This document shows, piece by piece, positions 6,142-11,361 of a stretch of DNA of 11,361 nt (its first letter is position 1; the number at the start of each line of letters is the position of its first letter). The notes beneath the pieces were generated by a model that was given only the letters and a program-made list of their open reading frames with translations, was not told the origin of the DNA and did no database searches. Position numbers and translations under genes: made by a program. Where the stretch lies: assembly GCA_964415445.1 (NCBI GenBank), contig CAYQAE010000060.1, positions 1-11,361 of the forward strand. The letters are read 5' to 3'. Source of the DNA: CAYQAE01 sp964415445 [NCBI: uncultured archaeon] (GTDB lineage: Archaea; CAYQAE01).

Positions 6142-6846
6142 ATGGCATCTACATTTGAAATCACTCGATCAGTAGTGCCTTTTTCTGTTAGTGTAGTATG
6201 CACAATTATATTTCTAATAGTTTTGAGAAAGTATTTAATGTTAAGAGAATTACCTGATGATAAAACTACACAGTTTCAAAAGAAATATGTGTCTTTGTGG
6301 ATATTATTCTTTTTTTTAACATTTATTTTGACTTTTTTATATGGTATTAATTATTATCTTGCTTTTTCATCTTCTAGATCTGAGTTTGGGTCAGTTATAA
6401 GTCTTATTGGATTAATATTGTCTATTGCAATGACTATTCCTCTATTTGGTATTGTTGGTGTCATTTTAAACAAAGAAAAATTAGTAATTTTACCTATTAT
6501 ATATACTTTAGTTTCTACAATTGCTGTATTTTTAGCATATGAGGTACATGTTGGTACAGATTTTGAAAAAGGGTATGAAAAACCAGAAATTGCACAAGCT
6601 TTTCAAGTAGGAGCAATAGTATTTATTTTAATATTTATAATTGTAATGGTTCTAAATTATTTACGATTAAAAGCTGCAAAACCTAAAAAAAGAGCTTTAT
6701 ATTATTCAGTTGGTGCAATGTTTACACTAATTGGATTAGTTCTTGTTAATATAGCACATCAAGCAGCTTCATCATCTTTATTTACATTTTCTTGGCTTTT
6801 ATTCCTCTTTGGTAGTTTTGGATTTTATTTTGGACAAAATATCTAA
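6142..6846 (+). CDS. Seven-transmembrane protein of unknown family
   Basis: Two hundred thirty-four residues, nearly all membrane. Predicted helices lie at about 10-28, 51-74, 82-106, 112-133, 151-176, 184-206 and 211-230. Basic residues cluster after TM1 (LRKYLMLRELPDD and QFQKKY) and after TM5 (LRLKAAKPKKRAL). An acidic loop follows TM4 (HVGTDFEKGYEKPEIAQ). By the positive-inside rule the N-terminus is outside and the C-terminus, only GQNI, is inside. There is no soluble sensor or output domain. Sequence blocks typical of the four downstream paralogues (KGASLAYK, GYFYLP) are absent, so it is at best a distant relative that shares size and topology. No microbial rhodopsin lysine is seen in TM7. 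It has its own TATA box and is followed by a hairpin with a T-run, so it is probably a single-gene transcript. Confidence 0.85.
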   Translation: MASTFEITRSVVPFSVSVVCTIIFLIVLRKYLMLRELPDDKTTQFQKKYVSLWILFFFLTFILTFLYGINYYLAFSSSRSEFGSVISLIGLILSIAMTIPLFGIVGVILNKEKLVILPIIYTLVSTIAVFLAYEVHVGTDFEKGYEKPEIAQAFQVGAIVFILIFIIVMVLNYLRLKAAKPKKRALYYSVGAMFTLIGLVLVNIAHQAASSSLFTFSWLLFLFGSFGFYFGQNI

Positions 6847-6847
6847 A

Positions 6848-6897
6848 AATTATCTCAATTTGATTTTAAATTGTGGTTGAGAATAATTAGACTTTTT
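6848..6897 (+). terminator. Hairpin plus T-run after the 6142 gene
   Basis: AATTATCTCAA (6848-6858) pairs with TTGAGAATAATT (6877-6888) with a one-base bulge; an alternative inner stem CAATTT/AAATTG also exists. TTTTT follows at 6893-6897. It begins one base after the stop codon of the 6142 gene. Confidence 0.45.
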
Positions 6898-6964
6898 GGT
6901 TAATTAAATTAAAAAATTCAATTCATAAGAAAATAATTAAAACTTAGTTGTATAATATTAATTT

Positions 6965-7663
6965 ATGGCATATGATGTTCTCTATATTTTGTCTAACTCC
7001 ATTTTGTGGATTATTCAGTTTTTTATATTTATAATATGTTTTGATATTTACAAAAATACAAAAGGAGCTTCTTTAGCTTATAAAAAGTGGGCAACAGGTC
7101 TTTTTTTGTTGTTATTGGGCAGTACTATTTATCTTATATTTGGTGTTGTTTTTGAAGCTAATGAAACATCCACAAGAGATATTAATGAATTTCATAAAAT
7201 ACTTGGGCATGCTATAGAAGGATTTGGATATTTTTACTTACCTGTGGGTATTATGTATCTTTCAAAAGATATGGGTTTTGGAAAAGTTAATGAAGATACT
7301 ATAAGAAAAAGTCAAATTATATTTTTTGGAGCAATTATATCTATATTTTTGATATTAATGAGTAGTATAATTTATTTTTCTATAATAAAGATAATAGGTA
7401 TTTCTTATCGAATTATTTACTTAGTTATTTGGGTATTTACAATTTATTACTTTAGAGATATATATTCTATGCTAAAAGGTACTAATAAATGTTGGTTATA
7501 TTTATATATTGGATTATTTGCTGCTTTTTTCAATGCATTAACTAGAATTCTATTTTATTTTATTCCTATATTCGATTATATTTCTGTGGTTTTTCAGTTA
7601 ATTTTGGCAATTGGTTTTATTGGTGGATTTTTGAAGTTAGCAAAAATGGTTGAAGCAATTTAG
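6965..7663 (+). CDS. Seven-transmembrane paralogue 1 of the four-member family
   Basis: Two hundred thirty-two residues with seven predicted helices, at about 8-28, 42-63, 83-100, 118-138, 143-163, 176-197 and 203-223. Conserved blocks are NTKGASLAYK (31-40) in the first inner loop, followed by WATG; FE (63-64) and an acidic outer loop (ETSTRDINE); GFGYFYLPVGIMYLSKDM (86-103), spanning TM3 and the next inner loop; NKCW (174-177) before TM6; and the tail KLAKMVEAI. Charge distribution gives N-terminus out, C-terminus in. It aligns without gaps to the 9545 protein over its whole length. Acidic outer loops and conserved inner-loop motifs suggest a sensor or receptor that acts through another cytoplasmic protein, but that is inference and no family is recognised. 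The start follows a weak AT-rich promoter region (about 6931-6957) without a Shine-Dalgarno sequence. Confidence 0.88.
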   Translation: MAYDVLYILSNSILWIIQFFIFIICFDIYKNTKGASLAYKKWATGLFLLLLGSTIYLIFGVVFEANETSTRDINEFHKILGHAIEGFGYFYLPVGIMYLSKDMGFGKVNEDTIRKSQIIFFGAIISIFLILMSSIIYFSIIKIIGISYRIIYLVIWVFTIYYFRDIYSMLKGTNKCWLYLYIGLFAAFFNALTRILFYFIPIFDYISVVFQLILAIGFIGGFLKLAKMVEAI

Positions 7664-7678
7664 AAAAAAACCCAATAT

Positions 7679-7704
7679 TATTTAAAGAATTTATGTATAT
7701 ACAT
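7679..7704 (+). promoter_or_regulatory. Promoter and palindrome before the 7712 gene
   Basis: A TATTTAAAG-like TATA box (about 7678-7686) lies some 28 bases before the ATG at 7712. A perfect 12-bp palindrome, ATGTATATACAT (7693-7704), falls between them, where a bound protein could block initiation. The 48-base gap after the previous gene also allows read-through. Confidence 0.4.
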
Positions 7705-7711
7705 TTTTTTT

Positions 7712-8413
7712 ATGACAATTGATTTATCTTATGTAATTCAATATGCTATTTTGGCAGTTATTGAATTTACTGTTTTTTTATTTTCTTATTCAATCTATAG
7801 GAAAACAAAAGGTGCATCTTTAACTTATAAAATGTGGGCTATTGGTACTTTTATTTTATTTATATCGTCTATATTTTATTTAATATGCGCAATACCTTTT
7901 GAATGTAATGAACAGATCTCAAATAATAAAAATGAAATACATAGAGTTATTGGTGGCGCATTAACAGCTTTTGGATATTTTTATATCCCTTTAGGCTTAT
8001 TGTATCTTTCAAAAGATTTTGATGTAGGCGATGTTAACCAAAAAATGATTAAAAAAATTCAAATTATATTTTTTAGTGTTATAATTCTCATCTCTATATT
8101 TTTTATAATTTTATCTCCTTTATATAAAATTCTTAATGTAGTGAGCATCTCATTTAATTTTTTATATTTCTTAGTTTGGGTATTTAGTATATATGAATAT
8201 AAACCATTGTATAATAAAATATTAAAACAGATAAATGTATGTTGGATACTTATCTATATTGCAATGATTGGAGGAATTTTAAGTGAAGTATTTAATATTC
8301 TTTTACATGTTTTTTCTTTTTTTGAGTATTTAATGTTGATATCTCAGTTAGTGATGGCATTTGGATTTATTAGTGGATTTTATAAATTAGCAGAGATGGT
8401 TGAAGCAGTCTAA
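7712..8413 (+). CDS. Seven-transmembrane paralogue 2 of the four-member family
   Basis: Two hundred thirty-three residues with the family layout of seven helices, N-terminus out and C-terminus in. Family blocks are present: KTKGASLTYKMWAIG in the first inner loop, PFECNE leading the polar outer loop (with QISNNKNEIH), AFGYFYIPLGLLYLSKDF at TM3, then VNQKMIKKIQIIFF entering TM4, LVWVFSIYEY in TM5, NVCWILIYI at TM6, and the tail KLAEMVEAV. It is closest by eye to the 6965 and 9545 proteins. No signal peptide, no soluble domain, no recognised family. It starts 48 bases after the stop of paralogue 1 and may be partly co-transcribed with it, though a TATA-like box and a 12-bp palindrome lie in the gap. 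Confidence 0.88.
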   Translation: MTIDLSYVIQYAILAVIEFTVFLFSYSIYRKTKGASLTYKMWAIGTFILFISSIFYLICAIPFECNEQISNNKNEIHRVIGGALTAFGYFYIPLGLLYLSKDFDVGDVNQKMIKKIQIIFFSVIILISIFFIILSPLYKILNVVSISFNFLYFLVWVFSIYEYKPLYNKILKQINVCWILIYIAMIGGILSEVFNILLHVFSFFEYLMLISQLVMAFGFISGFYKLAEMVEAV

Positions 8414-8545
8414 TATCTTCTTATTTATTATATTTTGATATTTTTGTAGATTTCAAAAAAATTTTAATTTTCTATACTCTAAATTATGTTTTATAATCTA
8501 AAATAATCTTTAAAAGAAATTGTGATAATTTGAATCATAAGTAAA

Positions 8546-8589
8546 TTATAAAACTCTTTATCTTATTTTCATATATATAAGAGATGATC
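8546..8589 (+). promoter_or_regulatory. Promoter and ribosome-binding site of the 8592-9297 pair
   Basis: TTATAAAA (8546-8553) is about 40 bases before the ATG at 8592. GATGATC (8583-8589), which resembles the GGTGATC portion of the archaeal Shine-Dalgarno, ends two bases before it. Within the array this is the clearest leader with a ribosome-binding site. The earlier spacer (8414-8545) is AT-rich and contains T-runs that may end the upstream transcript. Confidence 0.45.
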
Positions 8590-8591
8590 TG

Positions 8592-9296
8592 ATGAGTGTA
8601 GATATAGGTTTGATAATATCAAATATTATTTTGTGTTTAATTGCTTCTTTATTGCTATATATTAATATTTCGATATATAAGGAAACAAAAGGAGGATCAA
8701 ATGCTTATAAATGCTGGGCGATTGCAACAATATTTATATTTATAAATTCATTTTTTGTGCTTATTTCTGGTTTTTTTACAGGAAGTGATGAACTTGATTC
8801 TTCAAACTTAAATGAAATAGTCAAACTTATCACTTTTAGTTTAGCAAGTATAGGTTATTTTTATATTCCATTAGGAGCACTTCATTTGAGTAATGATATG
8901 GACATTTATCATATTGATAAGAAAAAAATACGCAAATTAGAATTATTTTGGGTTATTTTTATTTTGAGTTATTTCATTGGAGCATTCTCTTTGCTATTTG
9001 AATATTATATCGCTGAATTTATTCGAAATTTTTTTGATATAATTATAACAACTACTTGGATTTTTTCAATCGCAGTTTATTATCCTTTTTATAATAAAAT
9101 AAAAAATTTGGGGAACGATTCGTGGACCTATCTTTTTTTAGGTGTAATTTGCTCATTTTTAAGTGCTCTATCTGCAAATATTCGAGATATAGGTCTTGAT
9201 ATTTTTCAATATATCAAGCTAGTTTTTGATACTCTATTAGGATTATTTTATATTTTAGGGTTTTATAAACTTGCAAAAATGGTTGAGGCGATATAG
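8592..9296 (+). CDS. Seven-transmembrane paralogue 3 (divergent), coupled to a small protein
   Basis: Two hundred thirty-four residues, seven predicted helices, N-terminus out and C-terminus in. It is the most divergent of the four paralogues: the first inner-loop block reads ETKGGSNAYKCWAIA; the outer loop has GSDELDSSNLNE but lacks the FE pair seen in the others; TM3 has SIGYFYIPLGALHLSNDM; the TM6 entry is NDSWTYLFLG without the cysteine of the NxCW motif; the tail is KLAKMVEAI. The stop codon (TAG, 9294-9296) is followed immediately by the ATG of the 72-residue soluble protein, so the two are very probably translationally coupled and act together. A TATA box and GATGATC ribosome-binding site precede the start. 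Family not recognised. Confidence 0.87.
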   Translation: MSVDIGLIISNIILCLIASLLLYINISIYKETKGGSNAYKCWAIATIFIFINSFFVLISGFFTGSDELDSSNLNEIVKLITFSLASIGYFYIPLGALHLSNDMDIYHIDKKKIRKLELFWVIFILSYFIGAFSLLFEYYIAEFIRNFFDIIITTTWIFSIAVYYPFYNKIKNLGNDSWTYLFLGVICSFLSALSANIRDIGLDIFQYIKLVFDTLLGLFYILGFYKLAKMVEAI

Positions 9297-9515
9297 ATGA
9301 CAAATATTAGAGATATTCGCGAAATTGTGAATAAAACAGTTCCTGGTGTAGGTAAAGGTATTTTTGACTATGCTATAAAAAATTTAGGACTCGGTGTAGA
9401 TTCTTCGGATCCTAATGATATACAAAAAGGCGTTCAAGAAATTATAAAACATATCCAGACTTTATATGGAATTCAAAAAGCAGAACAAGTGAAAAAAGAA
9501 CTTTCTAATCTCTAA
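9297..9515 (+). CDS. Small soluble helical protein coupled to a 7-TM gene
   Basis: Seventy-two residues, soluble, with alternating amphipathic helices and no membrane segment. It begins MTNIRDIREIVNKTVPGVGK and continues GIFDYAIKNLGLGV, a polar DSSDPND linker, then helices IQKGVQEIIKHIQTLYG and KAEQVKKELSNL. It is a homologue of the 90-residue protein at 5716-5988, sharing the I-x-x-I-x-E-I, PG-x-GK-x-x-F and AI-x-x-x-G blocks. The ATG abuts the stop of the 8592 7-TM gene with no spacer, so ribosomes can pass directly from one to the other. The C-terminal side of the 7-TM proteins is predicted cytoplasmic, where this protein would also be. A role as adaptor or effector is inference; no family is recognised and no catalytic residues are evident. 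Confidence 0.82.
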   Translation: MTNIRDIREIVNKTVPGVGKGIFDYAIKNLGLGVDSSDPNDIQKGVQEIIKHIQTLYGIQKAEQVKKELSNL

Positions 9516-9518
9516 AAA

Positions 9519-9530
9519 AATATTTAAAAT
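9519..9530 (+). promoter_or_regulatory. TATA box of the 9545 gene
   Basis: AATATTTAAAAT ends 14 bases before the ATG at 9545, with its centre about 20 bases away, and is preceded by an A-rich stretch. The message would be leaderless; no Shine-Dalgarno sequence is present. The gap after the 9297 gene is only 29 bases, so read-through is also possible. Confidence 0.45.
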
Positions 9531-9544
9531 TCAGTGAATAACCT

Positions 9545-10243
9545 ATGGCAATTGATGTAGCTTATGTAGTATCATATTTGATATATTGTATTATTACAGC
9601 TATTGTGTTGTTTTTTTCTTTATCAATTTATCTAAATACCAAAGGAGCTTCTTTAGCATATAAAATGTGGGCTATAGGTACATGTTTATTATTTATAGGT
9701 TGTTTTGTGTATTTAGTAGGTGGTTTATTATTTGAAGCTAGCAATACCGACTCATCAGATAAAAATGAATTAATTGCAATTTTAGGTGAATCTATTGTTG
9801 GATTTGGGTATTTTTACTTGCCTGTAGGTGTTATGTATCTTTCAAAAGATATGGAGATCACCGATATTGATAAAAAATTAATAAAAAAAGTTCAAATTAT
9901 CTTTTTTAGCTTAATTGGATTTACAACTATTTCTTTTTTAGCATTATTTTCTTTCTACAAAATGTTGACAATAATTGGAATAGTATTCAACTTTTTGTAT
10001 GTATTGATTTGGTTAGTTACATTATATCCATATAGAGCAGTTTATCAAACTTTAAAATCTATGAATTCTTGTTGGCTTTTAATTTATATTGGAATAATTA
10101 CAGGTTTGATAAGTGAAATATTAAGTGTTTTTATGTATGTTATTCCTGTATTGGAATATATAATGATATTATTTCAACTTATAATGGCCCTAAGTCTTGT
10201 TTTGGCTTTTTTTAAACTTGCGAAAATGCTTGAAGCGGTATGA
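9545..10243 (+). CDS. Seven-transmembrane paralogue 4 of the four-member family
   Basis: Two hundred thirty-two residues, aligning without gaps to the 6965 protein. Identical blocks include NTKGASLAYK (31-40), WA-G after it, and GFGYFYLPVG with MYLSKDM around 86-103. Other family features are LFEAS before a polar outer loop (NTDSSDKNE), VQIIFF entering TM4, NSCW before TM6, and the tail KLAKMLEAV. Seven helices are predicted, with the N-terminus outside and the C-terminus inside. It closes the array: the stop at 10241-10243 is followed within about 10 bases by the first tRNA-like repeat flanking the toxin-antitoxin module. The close match to paralogue 1 rather than to its immediate neighbour at 8592 suggests gene duplication within or between arrays. 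Confidence 0.88.
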   Translation: MAIDVAYVVSYLIYCIITAIVLFFSLSIYLNTKGASLAYKMWAIGTCLLFIGCFVYLVGGLLFEASNTDSSDKNELIAILGESIVGFGYFYLPVGVMYLSKDMEITDIDKKLIKKVQIIFFSLIGFTTISFLALFSFYKMLTIIGIVFNFLYVLIWLVTLYPYRAVYQTLKSMNSCWLLIYIGIITGLISEILSVFMYVIPVLEYIMILFQLIMALSLVLAFFKLAKMLEAV

Positions 10244-10253
10244 TTTTTTGTGG

Positions 10254-10274
10254 TTTGAACCCCCGACCTATTGG
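10254..10274. repeat. 21-bp tRNA-like direct repeat, copy 1
   Basis: The repeat starts TTTGAACCCCCGACC and is identical to 11214-11234 in the same orientation. On the minus strand it reads CCAATAGGTCGGGGGTTCAA and one more A, the pattern of a tRNA anticodon-stem end, variable loop, T-stem and T-loop. The flanks give no acceptor stem or 5' half, so it is only a fragment. It lies 10 bases after the stop of the last 7-TM gene. Confidence 0.8.
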
Positions 10275-10295
10275 ATGTGGGCTGTTCTTTCTTCA

Positions 10296-10342
10296 AATGA
10301 AGTAGTCTTCATTAGCTTAATAAAAGTCGTAAAACTTTTATT
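10296..10342. terminator. Two tandem hairpins, possible vapC terminator
   Basis: AATGAAG (10296-10302) pairs with CTTCATT (10307-10313) across a four-base loop. AATAAAAGT (10319-10327) pairs perfectly with ACTTTTATT (10334-10342) across six bases. They lie 74-120 bases past the vapC stop and before the first tRNA-like repeat. They could end transcription from either side or be a structural end of the inserted module. The rest of 10275-10415 holds no supported gene. Confidence 0.4.
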
Positions 10343-10415
10343 GATTTTCGTGGTAAAAAACGTTAGAAAAAGTGAGTTTGGGTTCATCTCTTAGAACTCG
10401 AATTTCAGAAGGGAT

Positions 10416-10844
10416 TCAAATTAGATTAATTATTTGAGTCGGCTCTAAGCGTTCAATATCTTTTATTTTATTAAAATCAGAATCAAATGAAATAATTTTA
10501 GATATATTATGTGTTTTCATCGTTTGATAAATCAATGCGTCATCAAAACTTAGGTCATGCTTTTGCATAAGTTCTGTTGCAAGTATCTTTTCGTGATGGC
10601 TTGATTTATGAATCTCAAGTCCTTCGAATGCAAGTAATGCTAGCAAAAAAGCTTTGATATCTGCTGGAGATTTTTGATATCTTTCCATAACAACAACAAT
10701 TCCATCTACCAGAAAATCAGTGATAGTTGCTTTTATCAAATTATCCTTAAGCCTTATTAACAGCCTTTCACATTCTTCTGCTTTGTCTTGAAGGATCTCT
10801 AATTCTAAAAAAATATTTGCATCGATAAAATACATTTTATTCAC
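10416..10844 (-). CDS. vapC: PIN-domain ribonuclease toxin (VapC type)
   Basis: The 142 residues form one PIN domain, a metal-dependent ribonuclease fold; VapC toxins cut tRNA, rRNA or mRNA when not held by their antitoxin. The first strand carries D8 (YFIDANIFLELE). An acidic position follows in ITDFLVDGIV (D43 or D47), where the second active-site acid usually lies. The third block is LSFDDALIYQTM with D101/D102, and the last is IISFDSDFNKI with D121 and D123. So the acidic set looks intact and the toxin is probably active. The ATG at 10844 overlaps the antitoxin stop by eight bases, which fits translational coupling; M4 is a possible alternative start. Specific RNA target unknown. Confidence 0.88.
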   Translation of the reverse strand: MNKMYFIDANIFLELEILQDKAEECERLLIRLKDNLIKATITDFLVDGIVVVMERYQKSPADIKAFLLALLAFEGLEIHKSSHHEKILATELMQKHDLSFDDALIYQTMKTHNISKIISFDSDFNKIKDIERLEPTQIINLI

Positions 10845-11115
10845 GAAGTAATCTACTAATTCGAATCTGTGACATCTCTCTTTGCAATTCTACACTCGTT
10901 TTTTTAACATCTTTTAACAAACCTTTGATAACTTCAACTGGGTTTTTAGGAATATGTTCGTTTTTAACTATTTGTTCAATATTTTCAACCCACATTAATA
11001 ACGCATGTTCTGCAGCTGCACTTAAAGAACCTCTTCCATAACCATAGCATTTCATAGCAATTTTCCGAAATTTCTGATCTAATTCATCAGAAATGTAAAA
11101 TTTGAGACTTGACAT
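10837..11115 (-). CDS. vapB: Ribbon-helix-helix antitoxin (VapB type)
   Basis: Ninety-two residues. The N-terminal half is a ribbon-helix-helix-like DNA-binding domain: strand LKFYISDEL (4-12), then helix DQKFRKIAMKCYGYG, then GRGSLSAAAEHALLMWV (27-43). The KxYGYxxGSLSxAxExAL form is familiar from archaeal antitoxins next to PIN genes. The C-terminal half is a charged helix (VEVIKGLLKDVKKTSVELQR, then MSQIRISRLLRE) that would thread into and block the toxin active site. Such proteins usually repress their own operon; inverted repeats around the promoter (11124-11157) are candidate operators. It starts at ATG 11113-11115 with AGGGAT a few bases upstream and overlaps vapC by eight bases. Confidence 0.88.
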   Translation of the reverse strand: MSSLKFYISDELDQKFRKIAMKCYGYGRGSLSAAAEHALLMWVENIEQIVKNEHIPKNPVEVIKGLLKDVKKTSVELQREMSQIRISRLLRE

Positions 11116-11117
11116 CT

Positions 11118-11160
11118 TTATCCCTATAGATATATAGTGCTTTAGGTATTTATACCTTTC
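11118..11160 (-). promoter_or_regulatory. vapBC promoter with two inverted repeats
   Basis: The minus strand has CGAAAGGTATAAATACC (about 11145-11161), a good BRE plus TATA box. The TATA box itself sits in an inverted repeat, AGGTAT (11144-11149) and ATACCT (11152-11157). A second inverted repeat, CTATA (11124-11128) and TATAG (11133-11137), lies near the expected transcription start. AGGGAT just before the ATG can serve as ribosome-binding site. Both repeats are suitable for autorepression by an RHH dimer. Confidence 0.55.
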
Positions 11161-11213
11161 GATTATAAAAAAGAAATAATAGTTTACTTCTCTTATAAAT
11201 ATCAGTTTATCCT

Positions 11214-11234
11214 TTTGAACCCCCGACCTATTGG
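11214..11234. repeat. 21-bp tRNA-like direct repeat, copy 2
   Basis: Identical over 21 bases to 10254-10274 and in the same orientation. On the minus strand the sequence just before the core reads ATAAC, so this copy extends as ATAACCCAATAGGTC and onward, resembling the anticodon-loop end and 3' stem of a CAU-anticodon (Met or Ile2) tRNA. No 5' half or acceptor stem adjoins it. Confidence 0.8.
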
Positions 11235-11320
11235 GTTATTTTATGTCAAAATTATTTTTTATCAAAAAAGATCTAGAATAGAGAGGGAAATAATTTTTAA
11301 TAGAGATAAAAATTAATTTG

Positions 11321-11361
11321 ATGAATATGAAAAATTGCCTTTTATGCAATGAAAATCCTCC
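11321..11361 (+). CDS. Possible start of a cysteine-motif protein (runs off window)
   Basis: An ATG at 11321 opens a frame reading MNMKNCLLCNENP to the window end. The CLLC is a CxxC half-site as in zinc ribbons. Only 13 codons are visible, so this is tentative. The 11235-11320 stretch before it is AT-rich, with no clear ribosome-binding site and no other gene. Confidence 0.35.
   Translation, partial: MNMKNCLLCNENP

Larger units (their letters stand above)
10254..11234. mobile_element. Candidate small inserted module carrying vapBC
   Basis: Two identical 21-bp direct repeats, derived from or resembling a tRNA 3' region, bound about 980 bases. Within lie two tandem hairpins, a PIN toxin gene, an RHH antitoxin gene and their promoter. 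Base composition inside the two genes looks somewhat less AT-rich than in the membrane-protein array. No integrase or transposase is inside, so any movement would have needed help from elsewhere. The same-orientation repeats and tRNA character fit an att-core duplication, but a dispersed repeat captured by chance on both sides is an alternative. Confidence 0.45.

Noticed and set aside
9297-9515. P-loop NTPase identity from PGVGKG in the small protein
   Set aside because: The protein is 72 residues, with no strand before the motif, no Walker B and no Ser/Thr in the proper GK(S/T) place in this copy; the other copy has GKS but likewise nothing else.
6965-10243. Microbial rhodopsin identity for the 7-TM proteins
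   Set aside because: Helix count and length fit, but no lysine lies in the middle of helix 7 and the helix-3 pattern of rhodopsins is absent; the only conserved lysines there are at the cytoplasmic end.
10250-10330. Complete tRNA gene on the minus strand
   Set aside because: Only the anticodon-stem end, variable loop and T-arm resemble a tRNA; there is no D-arm, acceptor stem or matching 3' stem at either copy.
10197-10394. Plus-strand 65-codon frame crossing the end of the last 7-TM gene
   Set aside because: It overlaps the conserved KLAKMLEAV coding region out of frame and then runs through the tRNA-like repeat and hairpins; nothing protein-like is seen.
1-11361. CRISPR array or transposase
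   Set aside because: No regularly spaced repeats and no transposase-like or integrase-like frame were found; the only exact longer repeat noted is the 21-bp pair near the right end.

Overview
The window comes from a strongly AT-rich archaeon, most likely a methanogen-type euryarchaeote. The support is a euryarchaeal-style transcription factor B (TFB) next to a Gar1-like gene, a single-fold archaeal histone, a RadA recombinase and an archaeal-type YchF GTPase. Many genes also have TATA boxes about 25-40 bp upstream of short or absent leaders. The class cannot be fixed from the sequence alone.

Layout. Positions 1-4761 are mostly a minus-strand housekeeping block. It holds a partial YchF-like GTPase, a frame-broken zinc-ribbon gene upstream of it, one plus-strand gene of unknown function (702-1091), a 58-residue protein, the gar1-tfb pair with overlapping TTG-started frames, a histone, radA and an NADPH-dependent FMN reductase-like flavoprotein.

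Positions 4961-10243 are an accessory array of membrane proteins. Six plus-strand reading units each predict seven transmembrane helices with N-terminus outside and C-terminus inside, and none carries an output domain. Four of them (6965, 7712, 8592, 9545) are clear paralogues of 232-234 residues. The unit at 6142 has the same topology but a different sequence. The first unit (4961-5694) is split by a -1 frame change at an A-run directly before a stop. Two homologous small soluble proteins lie in the array: one on the minus strand (5716-5988), and one (9297-9515) whose ATG directly follows the stop codon of a 7-TM gene. I recognise no known family for either group. A receptor-like 7-TM set with small cytoplasmic partners is the best candidate here for an undescribed system, but that reading is inference.

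Positions 10254-11234 hold a vapBC-type toxin-antitoxin pair (RHH antitoxin, PIN toxin). It is flanked by two identical 21-bp direct repeats that read, on the minus strand, like the variable loop and T-arm of a tRNA. This looks like a small inserted module using a tRNA-derived attachment core. A plus-strand gene starting with a CxxC motif may begin at 11321 and run off the window. No CRISPR array, rRNA, complete tRNA, integrase or transposase was seen.
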